Source of the DNA: Dehalococcoidia bacterium
GTDB lineage: Bacteria > Chloroflexota > Dehalococcoidia > GIF9 > AB-539-J10
Direction of reading: 5' to 3'
NCBI GenBank assembly: GCA_030602785.1
Contig: JAUVZB010000002.1
Location: 48,458-112,457 of the forward strand
DNA length: 64,000 nucleotides
A program made the translations under genes and the position numbers. The notes under the pieces are model-generated. The model was not told where the DNA came from. It saw only the letters and a program-made list of their open reading frames with translations, and ran no database searches. Positions 8,813 through 17,156 of the stretch are shown one piece after another (position 1 is the first letter of the stretch; every line of letters starts with the position of its first letter).

Positions 8813-9352
8813 CTACGGAGCAGGAGACACTTCCGTCCGGGCTGAACCAAACCGACTCCATTGGCCGCGACCTGCACTCCAGTCGAAGGTCTCATCGCCA
8901 TCCACACCGCTCACGACGCACGTGCCATGGCCCCACAGCATGACTCGCCCGATGCCGCCGGCATGCAGATCGATGTCCACTCCTGAAACACAGACAACAA
9001 TCCGACTGCCCGACACACGTGCGTGTCCGCGAAAGCCCGAGTACTGTATCCAGCCGTCCTCGAACTCCTCCTTCTCACCGTAGCCGGAGACGTCAATCCG
9101 GGCGTCGCCCCTCAGGTCCCTTATCCAGAGGATTCCGCTGCCCTTCACGTCCACGACTCCTCTGCCACCGATAAGGGCTATTCCGTCGCCCTCGGCATGC
9201 AGTCGGCCGCCGCCGGCTGCCGCGGCTGCCTCATCCACTTCAGCGAGGGACCCGGTGTCGTCCGCGCTTACTGCGACAGCTCCAACAGTGAGCGCCCCCA
9301 GAACGGTCACCAGCGAGAGCAGTGCCAGTACGATACTCCGTCTCTTCTTCAT
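8813..9352 (-). CDS. secreted protein of unknown function
   Basis: A 179-residue protein with a clear signal peptide: MKKRRS, a hydrophobic stretch LVLALLSLVTVLGALTVGAVAV-like, and a probable cleavage site near VSADD. The mature part is short-period beta-rich sequence with alternating glycine and hydrophobic residues (GIALIGGRGVVDVKGSGILWIRDLRGDARIDVSG), suggesting a beta-sheet or beta-solenoid fold. No enzyme motif is seen. ATG at 9352 follows AGAGGAGGTATATCGAA. Its location directly upstream of a two-component pair hints at an envelope role, which is inference. Confidence 0.75.
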   Translation of the reverse strand: MKKRRSIVLALLSLVTVLGALTVGAVAVSADDTGSLAEVDEAAAAAGGGRLHAEGDGIALIGGRGVVDVKGSGILWIRDLRGDARIDVSGYGEKEEFEDGWIQYSGFRGHARVSGSRIVVCVSGVDIDLHAGGIGRVMLWGHGTCVVSGVDGDETFDWSAGRGQWSRFGSARTEVSPAP

Positions 9353-9632
9353 TTCGATATACCTCCTCTGTCTGCTTGTTGCCGTGTACCTGAAAGGGAG
9401 CTTCATTCCGGGCCCGTCGACTCAGCTCCTCTGCCAGTTGTTCGGCATAGAAGAGAGTCTAGGCGGCGGGAGTTACCCCGGCGTTACCGCTGCGTAAAAC
9501 GTGTGTAAAATCCGGCGCCGCAGGCCATTCCGTGGACGTGATGCCAGGTCCGGCGGGGATTGCAGCAGAAAGGGCCGGAGGTTCACGCCCCGGCCCTCTA
9601 CTACACAGGAGTCGCCGAACGAAAGGCCCGGT

Positions 9633-10817
9633 CTACCAGTGAGACTTCGCTTTCTTCCACGGGTGTGCTCGCAGCACTTCCTCGTTGATCTCCATGCCCC
9701 AACCGGGACCGGAAGGAATAGCCATTCGTCCATTGCTTATGGCCGGAATGTTGCTGACGAGTTGCTCTCTCAAGGGGATGTCATCCACATCGATTTCCAT
9801 GATGTGGACATTCGGAACCACGGCGCACAGGCTCGCACTGATGAATGTGGCGAAATGACTGTAGTAGTTGTGAGGAGCAACGTTGAACTCAAACACCTGC
9901 GCAAGGTCGGCAATCTTCTTCGACTGGCTGAAGCCGACCCAGGGGACGTCAACCATGAAGACGTCCGCGCTGCGGTTCTGGAAATACGGCAGGAACTCAC
10001 GCATGTAGATGTAGTTCTCTCCCGTGCAGATGGGAGTGCGCGACGAGTCCTTGATGGAGCGCAACGCCTCCGGGCTGTACATGTCCACTTCAAGCCACAT
10101 TAGCTTGTAGGGCTCCAGCATCCTCGCGATCCGCGTGCAGCTCTCCGGCTTGAAGTTGAAGTTGAGGTCAAGACACATGTCGACCGTCGGGCCAACTGCG
10201 TCCCGGAAGGTGCCTATCAGCGTCTCTATGTGCGACAGCATGGCGTTATCGACGGCCTGGTCAGTTGTGCCGAGACCGCCGCCAAAGCCATGGAAATGCA
10301 CCCGGGCCGGCTCCCCGGGAAACACGATATTGGTCTTCAGGGCGTTGTAGCCCTTGCTGACCACTTCCTTGCCCAGGTTGTGGATATCAGACATGGTCCT
10401 GATGGGCGGTTTGCCCATCTCGGGGTAAAGCGCCCTGGTTGTGCCGCAGTGCGACCAGTAGAGGCGGACATCCTCCCTCATGGGCCCGCCGAACAGCTCC
10501 ACCACCGAGATACCCAGCGCCCTGGCCTTGATGTCAATCAACGCCAACTCGATCCCTGCGATAGTCTTCGCCCTCACGCCCAAGGGGCCCTGTATCGAGA
10601 GCCGCGCCAAGTCCCAGAACCTCATCTCGAAGGCCCTCGGGTCGGCGCCAATCAGCAGAGCCTTGAAGTCCTCAACAGCACCTACGACAGCAAATGGGCC
10701 ACGCGCCACGCTGCACTCCCCCCATCCAGCTATCCCCTCGTCAGTGGAGACTTTGATGAACGTCCATGGACGCCATCCAGCATCGAATACGAAGGCCTCT
10801 ACATCTGTGATTTTCAT
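9633..10817 (-). CDS. enolase-superfamily enzyme (mandelate racemase/sugar-acid dehydratase type)
   Basis: A 394-residue protein with the two-domain enolase superfamily layout. The N-terminal capping domain starts MKITDVEAFVFDAGWRPWTFIKV; a barrel follows. Metal ligands appear as Asp in CLDLNFN, Glu in MWLEVDMY and Glu in ICTGEN. VAPHNYYSHFATFISASLCA carries a probable catalytic His. This pattern is closest to galactonate or mannonate dehydratase-like members that remove water from sugar acids, but the substrate is not determinable. The start ATG at 10817 follows TGAGGAGGAGTCA. No sugar transporter or kinase adjoins it. Confidence 0.88.
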   Translation of the reverse strand: MKITDVEAFVFDAGWRPWTFIKVSTDEGIAGWGECSVARGPFAVVGAVEDFKALLIGADPRAFEMRFWDLARLSIQGPLGVRAKTIAGIELALIDIKARALGISVVELFGGPMREDVRLYWSHCGTTRALYPEMGKPPIRTMSDIHNLGKEVVSKGYNALKTNIVFPGEPARVHFHGFGGGLGTTDQAVDNAMLSHIETLIGTFRDAVGPTVDMCLDLNFNFKPESCTRIARMLEPYKLMWLEVDMYSPEALRSIKDSSRTPICTGENYIYMREFLPYFQNRSADVFMVDVPWVGFSQSKKIADLAQVFEFNVAPHNYYSHFATFISASLCAVVPNVHIMEIDVDDIPLREQLVSNIPAISNGRMAIPSGPGWGMEINEEVLRAHPWKKAKSHW

Positions 10818-11039
10818 TGACTCCTCCTCACTGATAGGTGGGGCCAGTGTAGCAAAAGAGGGAAGACAAGTGGAGTGCCCCGTGAGGAAACGTCCCCGGA
10901 ATCCCCGGTCACGTAAAGCGGGAAGCTCCTCGTCGTCCGGGTCACAAGGAGCCGGAGCACGCTCGGGCACAGGAGCACAGGATGTTGGTGATCAGAGCCG
11001 GACCGACGGGCCGGCAGTCAGAACAGCCGGACCCCGGTG

Positions 11040-11243
11040 TTACAGACCAAGCAGGCTGTGGTGGCCACCTCGCCTGTCGAAGTCAGCGTCTTCGTGCTCG
11101 TAGTCCATCTGGTCGCCACAGAAACGACCGCCAAACGGGTCCAGGTCAGGTTCTTGCGTGTCATCGGTTTCCACGTCCAGCAACCAGCGGCCGGCAACAG
11201 GGGTGACCCGCTCTGGTTTCTGCACGTGCTTGAGCTCTGCCAT
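11040..11243 (-). CDS. small acidic protein of unknown function
   Basis: A 67-residue product, MAELKHVQKPERVTPVAGRW followed by an acidic, aspartate-rich second half (VETDDTQEPDLDPFGGRFCGDQMDYEHEDADFD). It is supported mainly by a strong ribosome-binding site (GGGAGGTGTACG) before ATG 11243. No family recognised; a chance frame is possible. Confidence 0.45.
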   Translation of the reverse strand: MAELKHVQKPERVTPVAGRWLLDVETDDTQEPDLDPFGGRFCGDQMDYEHEDADFDRRGGHHSLLGL

Positions 11244-11576
11244 CGTACACCTCCCTCGCATTCGCGCAAACGTCCGTCAGCCGGGGGCTCCCTGCCTTTC
11301 GTAGTGCATGCACTGAGGCACGACAGCCCGGGGCGAGGAAGCGAACTACGGGAAACCCCAACGGTCCACCACACAACCACCCGGCGAATCGGAATTATGG
11401 CGCTCTGCAGCTATCTGTCAAGAGGTTGGCGGCCAATCCTGCGGAAAATCCTCGTCCGGCCGCAGCACCTTCCCTGCGCAAGGCGATTGACAGTCACAGC
11501 TGGCCCGCCTAACATACGTAAACAAGTGCAGCGTGCGACCCCTGCCCCGGAACCCGAACTCGGAAGGACTTAGCAG
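11244..11576. other. intergenic stretch between divergent genes
   Basis: Holds the 5' regions of the divergent small acidic protein gene and the 11577 gene. I see no further gene or clear promoter consensus. Confidence 0.4.
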
Positions 11577-12446
11577 ATGGCTATTCGCAAACAGAGAGAG
11601 CGACCCTCTGACGAAACCCTGGAGAGCGTCCGGTATATCGTCGTGTTCCGGGCCAGGTATTCTCCGCCCAAGCCAGCCGATGGCGCCATCGAAACGGATC
11701 CGCTTGGCTCTCTCTTCTACTCGCAGATGATGTCATTCGTCGAGTCGCGGGAGCTGGCCGTGCTGTATCACCGGGGACGCGGGATGTTCGACAAGCACGA
11801 CAAGCTTCACTACCGTATCACTGAGCACAGAGCAGTCCGCCTGGAGTTTGTTGACAGGCTGACGGTCGACGCCATCGACGGACCACACGAACTTGTGAGC
11901 ATAGGCAAGTACACCAGCGGTGGGTGGGAAGACAGGCTCAAGGAGGTCCACGACGAGTGCCTCCGCCTCAGTGACCAGATGGACCACACCGCCTCCGTGG
12001 AGGAGTTACTGAGCAACAGCCAGGACCCGCTGGATGTTGTTGCCCTCCTCGACTCGGCTCCCGACCGCGAAGGCCTGCTGAAGATGCTCTGTCTGAGCCA
12101 GAAGAGAAGCACCAACGCCTACACCCTCTACATGTCCCACATTCTCACCGACAGGATTGCTGAAGCATACGCAATAATCCAGACAGCCATCGAACTCAAC
12201 CCCGGCGACGCCCGACTGCACCTTTCGCTCGGGAACTTCTACTGGGCGGCTCTCTCCAACGCCCGGGGCTGGGCCGAAGGGCGAGACCCTGGACCGCTGA
12301 GGCAAGTGACGCTCGATGCGCTCGACATGCCCTACGAGAAGGCAAGAAGTCTGGCTCGGACTCACTACCTGGAGGCCATGCGCCTGTCCACAAGGCGCGA
12401 AATCGAGGAAGAGGCGGGGGCGCAGCTGTCTGCGCTGCGCTCGTGA
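11577..12446 (+). CDS. hypothetical protein with TPR-like helical segment
   Basis: A 289-residue soluble protein. Residues about 15-110 are mixed alpha/beta (VRYIVVFRARYSPP, FVESRELAVLYHRGRGMFDKHDKLHYRI). Residues about 135-285 are helical with a TPR-like stretch, AEAYAIIQTAIELNPGDARLHLSLGNFYWAALSNAR. I do not recognise the family. TPR helices usually mediate protein contacts, so an adaptor role is possible. GGAAGGA lies upstream of ATG 11577. It converges on the PAC2 gene. Confidence 0.75.
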   Translation: MAIRKQRERPSDETLESVRYIVVFRARYSPPKPADGAIETDPLGSLFYSQMMSFVESRELAVLYHRGRGMFDKHDKLHYRITEHRAVRLEFVDRLTVDAIDGPHELVSIGKYTSGGWEDRLKEVHDECLRLSDQMDHTASVEELLSNSQDPLDVVALLDSAPDREGLLKMLCLSQKRSTNAYTLYMSHILTDRIAEAYAIIQTAIELNPGDARLHLSLGNFYWAALSNARGWAEGRDPGPLRQVTLDALDMPYEKARSLARTHYLEAMRLSTRREIEEEAGAQLSALRS

Positions 12447-12573
12447 ATCTTCCCCGGGGCAACCGGGACAGGCAACCCGTCGCTTCCGGGCTCTCCCTCT
12501 TCCCATGAGGCCCCGGCAGTTTCGTCCGGGGAACGACAGTCAACGTGACACCGATTGCGTCGGAAGGCGGGTA

Positions 12574-13452
12574 TCAGTCCACCCTGTCGCCGTCTCCCAG
12601 TCCATTCAAGAAATCCTCGACCTCCCGGGGCAAAGGAGGCAGCTCCTCATCTCTCCGGCCCAGCCTCGCCTCATAGCGTGATTCAAAGTGGGGCACGACG
12701 GCCGCAAGGTCAGGATTCCGCTGCACGGCTTCGTTGATCGCCTCGGTCTGGTCACGGGCGCGCTCCCTGTCTGCCTCATCAATTGAGACATCATAGAGGG
12801 TGCTGAGAAGCTCCATCAGCCTCAACTTGCCCACATAGTCCTCGTCCACCTGGACATACTGAGGAAGATGGACAATACACCACATCGCCTCCATCCCCTG
12901 AAGAGACGCCTTCTGGACAATCTGGAAGGTCAACGAGGAAGGGCCCTGGTAGTTGGTTGGCTGGATGTCGAGGCGCCGCACATCCTCCTCAGCAGCCGAG
13001 CCGACGGCGCCCCCGCTGACAAGCAGTCTGCGGGTGTGCGGCACCATGTCGTACATGCTTCCAAGCCAGACATAGCGTCGCACTCCAAGCGCCTTCAACA
13101 GCGCAAGGATCGACTCAACATAGACCTCGCCGAACATGTGGGGCTCCAACATCTTCACGATGACCAGGTCCGGCCCTTCAGTCCGTTGCGCGAAGCTGAC
13201 GACGGTGTTGGGCACCGATAGCTCCCTGCTCCCTTCCCGCAGATAAACAGTCGGCCGGTACCGGGTGAAGTCGTAGAACGAGCCGGGTCTGGCAAGGGTC
13301 GCCAGCTCCTGCGCGTCGAACTGCTGTTCAATGTCCAGAAGCGCCAGTGCGCCCACGCTTCCGGCATCCGTCCACGGACGCAGCATGGCAAGTGCATGCG
13401 GCTGATGCAACTCGGGCAGTGGCTCGCGAAAGCTGAACGCGCCGATTCTCAT
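12574..13452 (-). CDS. PAC2 family protein
   Basis: A 292-residue protein of the PAC2 (proteasome assembly chaperone-like) family, which in bacteria lacking proteasomes has no settled role. Typical parts are the N-terminal ALALLDIEQQFDAQELATL, the phrase YRPTVYLREGSRELSVPNTVV, PDLVIVKMLEPHMFGEVYVESILALLKALGVRRYVWLGSMYDMVPHTRRLLVSGG, and the C-terminal helices with EELPPLPREVEDFLNGLG. The ATG at 13452 follows GGAGCGAGGTGGG. It seems monocistronic. Confidence 0.85.
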   Translation of the reverse strand: MRIGAFSFREPLPELHQPHALAMLRPWTDAGSVGALALLDIEQQFDAQELATLARPGSFYDFTRYRPTVYLREGSRELSVPNTVVSFAQRTEGPDLVIVKMLEPHMFGEVYVESILALLKALGVRRYVWLGSMYDMVPHTRRLLVSGGAVGSAAEEDVRRLDIQPTNYQGPSSLTFQIVQKASLQGMEAMWCIVHLPQYVQVDEDYVGKLRLMELLSTLYDVSIDEADRERARDQTEAINEAVQRNPDLAAVVPHFESRYEARLGRRDEELPPLPREVEDFLNGLGDGDRVD

Positions 13453-13853
13453 GGTCAGATACCCACCTCGCTCCTCCCTCCATTGTCGGTAGCCTCAGAG
13501 TTGTTGTCAAGTCGCGCCGGCGTCAGTTGCTGCATAGACCGGTCATATCTGGCAGAATATACTGTGCCGGAGCGCAGTCAGCTGCAGGCCGGGAGGGCTG
13601 GCTGCTCAGGAACGGCCAGGACGTGGAAGATGATCGAGTCCAGGGCATTGGGCGTTGCGGCAGGCATTCTCGCGACAGGAGGAGGCATCAGCGAGTTTCA
13701 GCCTGCCATCGCAACGGCGGCCCCGACCCCGCAGATACTGGAGAACCATCACGAAGACAAGACAGCAGGAATCCACCCCACTTCAGGGGATAACCGCGGA
13801 ACGACGCACATCTGAAGCAATCACCAGCACACCGAAAGACTAAGGAGGAGACC
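13453..13853. other. intergenic stretch upstream of the dodecin gene
   Basis: No firm gene. A plus-strand 61-codon frame starting near 13630 (MIESRALGVAAG...) has a hydrophobic start but no convincing signal-peptide n-region or family; I treat it as unsupported. The last bases hold the strong ribosome-binding site of dodecin. Confidence 0.4.
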
Positions 13854-14060
13854 ATGCCCAACAAAGTCTACAAGAGCATTGAACTGACAGGTTCCTCGCC
13901 CACAAGCATCGAGGATGCAGTCCGCGTCGCAATCGAGAGGGCAGGCAAGACAATCCGCAACATGAGCTGCTTCGAGGTGGTCGATACACGCGGCTACGTG
14001 GAGGGGAACAAGATAGCCTACTGGCAGGCCACCATCAAGATAAGCTTCACTGTGGAATAG
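13854..14060 (+). CDS. dodecin family flavin-binding protein
   Basis: A 68-residue protein, the normal dodecin length. MPNKVYKSIELTGSSPTSIEDAVRVAIERAGKTIRNMSCFEVVDTRGYVEGNKIAYWQATIKISFTVE shows the family order: first strand and helix (SIEDAV..AI..A), the strand with EV, and the closing strand with WQ. The tryptophan in YWQATIK stacks on flavin in characterised dodecins. They assemble as hollow dodecamers that store or buffer flavins. AAGGAGGAGACC precedes the ATG. Confidence 0.93.
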   Translation: MPNKVYKSIELTGSSPTSIEDAVRVAIERAGKTIRNMSCFEVVDTRGYVEGNKIAYWQATIKISFTVE

Positions 14061-14202
14061 CAGTCCTCAGGAGAAAGCCCCTGCGGCCAAGGCAGGCCCG
14101 CCACGACTGGCACAGGTCACGTGCGGACCGAATCGGTCGCCGAGGGGTGCAGTCACTCAGCGCTCCGCTGGCACAGTGGCGCGCTGTTGGCTGCTGCGGA
14201 AG

Positions 14203-14622
14203 TCAGCGGGGAGTTACTGTCACGTTGAAGAGATGCTGTCTGGCAACATCATCCGGCTGCAGCGGCCCGCGAAGCGCAACGAGAATGACCCACTCTCCCA
14301 CGCTGGCCGCCGTGAACGTGAAACGGTAGTAGCCCCACGAGCAGAGCTTGCACTCACGGTCCTCCGGAAACACAAGTTCTTCGGAGACAAGCTCAAAGTC
14401 TGACTCCTCAAACTCGGCATCCCATCTGTACCCCGTATCAGGACTATCGGGAAGAGAGAGGATGAAGCTTTCACCATTCCGAACCAGGATAGGCACGTCT
14501 GGATCCGAATAGATCTTCGGTTCTGAGCTACAGCCCTGCGGTACGAGCATCGCGGCTATAGCCACGATGAGCACAAGAAGTCGACTGTTCGGCAACCATC
14601 GAAATGGTCTCATGTGTATCAA
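14203..14622 (-). CDS. chagasin/I42-like predicted lipoprotein
   Basis: A 139-residue exported protein. A basic N-terminus and hydrophobic helix (about 12-29) end in VPQGC, so Cys31 is a possible lipid-anchored residue although the lipobox is imperfect. The mature domain has SPDTGYRW (60-67), matching the NPTTGY-W loop of chagasin-type cysteine protease inhibitors (family I42), then CSWGYYRFTFTAASVGEWVI, a strand pair typical of that beta-sandwich. The third inhibitory loop is LRGPLQPD instead of the usual RPW. It could shield the cell from foreign proteases; inhibition is unproven. Two start codons (14622, 14613) are possible. Confidence 0.72.
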   Translation of the reverse strand: MIHMRPFRWLPNSRLLVLIVAIAAMLVPQGCSSEPKIYSDPDVPILVRNGESFILSLPDSPDTGYRWDAEFEESDFELVSEELVFPEDRECKLCSWGYYRFTFTAASVGEWVILVALRGPLQPDDVARQHLFNVTVTPR

Positions 14623-14829
14623 TATCGATTCCCCTTGTGCTCACCCCGACTCTGGCATCCCTTCAGATAGCTCTGAAGGCGCACTGTAACTCACAATGCT
14701 ACCCGACAATGCCTCAGGGAGAGGAGGCAAAGGACAGCCGCAACCAGATGAAGCACCGTCTCCATAGAAAGACGGCACTGTGCTCCACGAGCACAATGAG
14801 AGAAGGCCGCGGGCAGGGGTATTCCCGTA

Positions 14830-15222
14830 CTACTTCTTCTTCGCCTGCTCCAGCTTGGCAAGAAGATCAGCACGGGGAGGGATGAAGATATCGATTGCCT
14901 TGCAGCCGCAGTCCAGGACATACCCGCCGTGCTCTACGTTTGAAGGCAGCATGATGATATCGCCTTTCTTCAGGTGATACAGCTTGCCTTCGACTATTTC
15001 ATCCTGCTCGCCATCGAGTACCATCATGACCTGTTCCGCTTCATGACGATGAGGCGGGAAGTAGGCGTTGGGCTCCTGCGTGAGAATACTGAGCATGACT
15101 CCTTCCGTGGCGACGATATGGCTCATGGAGCCCGGGTTCAGCTCTACCTGAGGCACGTCAGGGTAGTGCACGACCCGCTTGTCGTATTCCTCCTGGCTTG
15201 CGTACGGTTCCTTCTTCTCCAT
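14830..15222 (-). CDS. cupin domain protein
   Basis: A 130-residue single-domain cupin. Motif 1 is FPPHRHEAEQVMMVLDGEQD, giving His-X-His and Glu metal ligands. Motif 2 is LKKGDIIMLPSNVEHGGYV with the last His ligand. Such proteins are small metal-dependent enzymes or ligand sensors; function is open. A lysine-rich tail ends the protein. I chose ATG 15222 because GGAAAGGAGTGATTTC lies directly before it. Confidence 0.85.
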   Translation of the reverse strand: MEKKEPYASQEEYDKRVVHYPDVPQVELNPGSMSHIVATEGVMLSILTQEPNAYFPPHRHEAEQVMMVLDGEQDEIVEGKLYHLKKGDIIMLPSNVEHGGYVLDCGCKAIDIFIPPRADLLAKLEQAKKK

Positions 15223-15790
15223 GAAATCACTCCTTTCCGTCTTCTTCGATACCTCGATACCAGCCAGGGCGCAGTTTCTCAACTGCGCGAACACATCACC
15301 GCCACGCTGACGTGGTTCCGTCGACCCCACAGGAGGCGACGCCAGTCAGGCCTGCCAACCTCCACCACCCACCTGCCCTCAACCACAATAGTCCTAACTA
15401 ACAGAGGAGCCGGCAGCAAACAGAAACGCCACCTCGGGAGAACTCTCGCCGTGGCCGCCGACAGTTCCGCACCCGCAGGTGCTACTGACACGCGACCGCA
15501 GGGCACTATAGAAGCCAACGGCAGGGCCTGTCAATTCGCGCGACGACGCACTCCGACACCACCCTCTGCACACCACTGCAACGCGGAGTGTCGCGGCAAG
15601 GGAGTGAGAGCAGTGTCATCGGCCATGCTACGTCCTGAACATACGAGCAGGCGCGGAGCAAAGGGCTCGTCGGGATGGTAAAGGTACGAGTCGCCAGTGC
15701 TTCCACCGCAACGGCCATCCTGCGACGCACTGTCGGGTAGCCACGAGGGGATTTCCTATCACCCACAATGAGGACAAGCAACGAGACAGA
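15223..15790. other. intergenic stretch, no supported gene
   Basis: No recognisable gene, RNA or strong promoter is seen. Frames crossing this region run through the partial tRNA copy at 15791 and are not credible. It is the original chromosomal flank of the integrated element. Confidence 0.45.
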
Positions 15791-15833
15791 TGCCGAGGGA
15801 GGGACTCGAACCCACACTCCCTTGCGGGAAGCG
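15791..15833 (-). repeat. attachment-site copy (displaced tRNA-Leu 3' end)
   Basis: Forty-three bases identical to the last part of the tRNA-Leu gene at 18168-18210 (variable arm, T arm, acceptor and discriminator). Beyond it the sequence diverges from the tRNA, so this is not a functional tRNA gene. Confidence 0.88.
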
Positions 15834-15961
15834 AATTTCAGGTTGTGAGTCCGGGATGCCGCCCCATGTCGCCTCATGCCGCGCACTCGTGCGCCGTCGA
15901 AGGGGTCATAGCTAGCAGGTGTCGGGCGATGATGCCTGATGTTGGCCCCTGACGCGAAGTT

Positions 15962-15980
15962 CGTGACCATTTCGTGACCA
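15962..15980. repeat. arm-type direct repeat, left
   Basis: CGTGACCATTTCGTGACCA, itself two GTGACCA units four bases apart, is repeated exactly at 18081-18099. Paired short repeats near both ends of the element resemble tyrosine-recombinase arm sites. Confidence 0.6.
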
Positions 15981-16140
15981 AGGTCGCAGAGCAAGCCAGT
16001 CGTCAAGTGTACGTCACGTCCACTTAGCGCAGGGGAAAGCAGCGAGAGCCATCGGCCAGCACTCTGTGCGTGTTCGGCCAAGAGGCTGACACGCTGAGCG
16101 CCGAGGTAGGCCCTTCCTTGAAGGGCCTACCTCGGGAACG

Positions 16141-16644
16141 TCACAAATGCGCTGAGTTCGCCAGGGCCATGACCTCATTCAAGACCTCATGCAAGACGGG
16201 GAACTCGTTCCTGGTCAGTCTTACCCTGCTCAGTTGCGTGCCCGAGCACACATCAAATACGTGTTTGTGGTATTCGTCGAAATCGTCCTGGTTGTCGTAC
16301 CGCAGAATATTGTGCTTCCCGGCTATCCTGGCGTTGTAGCCATACGAGAAACACTTGACGCGCATTCGACCGTTCTGCATGACGTCGGTCTCCAAGTATT
16401 TGGAGACCGACAGGATAATGCTCCGAAGGCAATAGATGTCACCAATGAATGTGACAATTGGACGGCCATCGACATCAAACTGGTCGAAAGTAGGAGGAGG
16501 GTGCCCATGGTCTACAAAGGGGTGGTTCTCTATGTGCCAGATGTGGAGATACCTATAGTTCTCGAAGGTGTTCCAGTCGTGCCGGTCGTGCCCTTCGCAT
16601 ATCCATTGCGAAGGTGGGTCAACACCCCGTAGCTCTGCATCCAC
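16141..16644 (-). CDS. hypothetical protein, TumE/DUF6516-like toxin candidate
   Basis: A 167-residue protein. Its centre and end, GRPIVTFIGDIYCLRSIILSVSKYLE...FSYGYNARIAGKHNILRYDNQDDFDEYHKHVFD, resemble in layout the small TumE-type (DUF6516) toxins, with an RYDN element followed by His-rich HKH. This is from memory and is only suggestive. The start is uncertain: the first 38 codons overlap the upstream 96-codon gene in another frame. AT-richer codon use than the neighbouring chromosome and the location in an integrative element suggest foreign origin. Confidence 0.55.
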   Translation of the reverse strand: MDAELRGVDPPSQWICEGHDRHDWNTFENYRYLHIWHIENHPFVDHGHPPPTFDQFDVDGRPIVTFIGDIYCLRSIILSVSKYLETDVMQNGRMRVKCFSYGYNARIAGKHNILRYDNQDDFDEYHKHVFDVCSGTQLSRVRLTRNEFPVLHEVLNEVMALANSAHL

Positions 16645-16820
16645 TTGCTCAGCGCCTCGGTTTCGGTCCTTCGGCCCTCTTGGAGGGCTTGACGCATAAC
16701 AACAGACGACACCCCATAGCTGACTTCAAAACGGGTGACTTCGGCTTCAAGGCGGTCAATCAGTTGCTTGCCAGGGCGCACCCTGATGCCATAATAACGT
16801 TCAGTGGCGGTCAAGTCCAT
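16530..16820 (-). CDS. small antitoxin-like protein
   Basis: A 96-residue product, YYGIRVRPGKQLIDRLEAEVTRFEVSYGVSSVVMRQALQEGRRTETEALSKWMQSYGVL. The pattern of a helix with (E/R)xxYG(M/V)SS, then EG...ET..LSKW, is like the small partner proteins encoded just before TumE-type toxins. The last 30 residues (GTTGTTGTPSRTIG...) overlap the next gene and look degenerate, so a frameshift near 16600 is possible. Confidence in a real gene is moderate, in the antitoxin role low. Confidence 0.5.
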   Translation of the reverse strand: MDLTATERYYGIRVRPGKQLIDRLEAEVTRFEVSYGVSSVVMRQALQEGRRTETEALSKWMQSYGVLTHLRNGYAKGTTGTTGTPSRTIGISTSGT

Positions 16821-17005
16821 GGCACCCCCTTGACTTAGTCCGTCCGGAACCTACTGTCATTGTGCTAGAGCAATATCCCTATGTCAATGCCTTGCGCGAA
16901 TTGCGGGTAAGCATAGCACTAATTGAATATCAGTCGTATAAGACTAAACTGTTGAGCGATACAGCAGATGCATTGACCGCGTGCCAAACAAGAGTGAGCG
17001 AGAGT

Positions 17006-17118
17006 CTAGTCCGTGTGTGTTGCCAAGCATTGGTCCTCGGTCTGAGCGGCTGCCTCTTGGAGACCTGGCAGGACATGAGAATAGGTGTCCATGGTAACGG
17101 CGATGTTGCTGTGCCCAA
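17006..17118 (-). pseudogene. C-terminal remnant of a tyrosine recombinase (phage-type integrase)
   Basis: The minus strand encodes SEGLGHSNIAVTMDTYSHVLPGLQEAAAQ, the C-terminal box of tyrosine integrases (LGH-S-I-TxDTYSHV, with the active-site His in LGH and the nucleophilic Tyr in TYSHV). Nothing upstream resembles the rest of the catalytic domain, so about nine-tenths of the gene is deleted. The upstream sequence instead belongs to the 17157-17921 gene. Confidence 0.8.
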
Positions 17119-17156
17119 GTCCCTCGCTAGCAGGGGAGCTGTAACGCCATTTGACC

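Noticed and set aside
13630-13815. A 61-codon plus-strand frame with a hydrophobic start (MIESRALGVAAG)
   Set aside because: Weak ribosome-binding site, no basic n-region for a signal peptide and no recognisable family.
15791-15833. A separate tRNA-Leu gene
   Set aside because: Only the 3' half matches; there is no anticodon arm or 5' acceptor strand, so it is the displaced attachment copy.
15505-16081. A long minus-strand frame crossing the partial tRNA copy
   Set aside because: It reads through the tRNA-derived attachment repeat and has no family features; a chance frame in GC-rich DNA.
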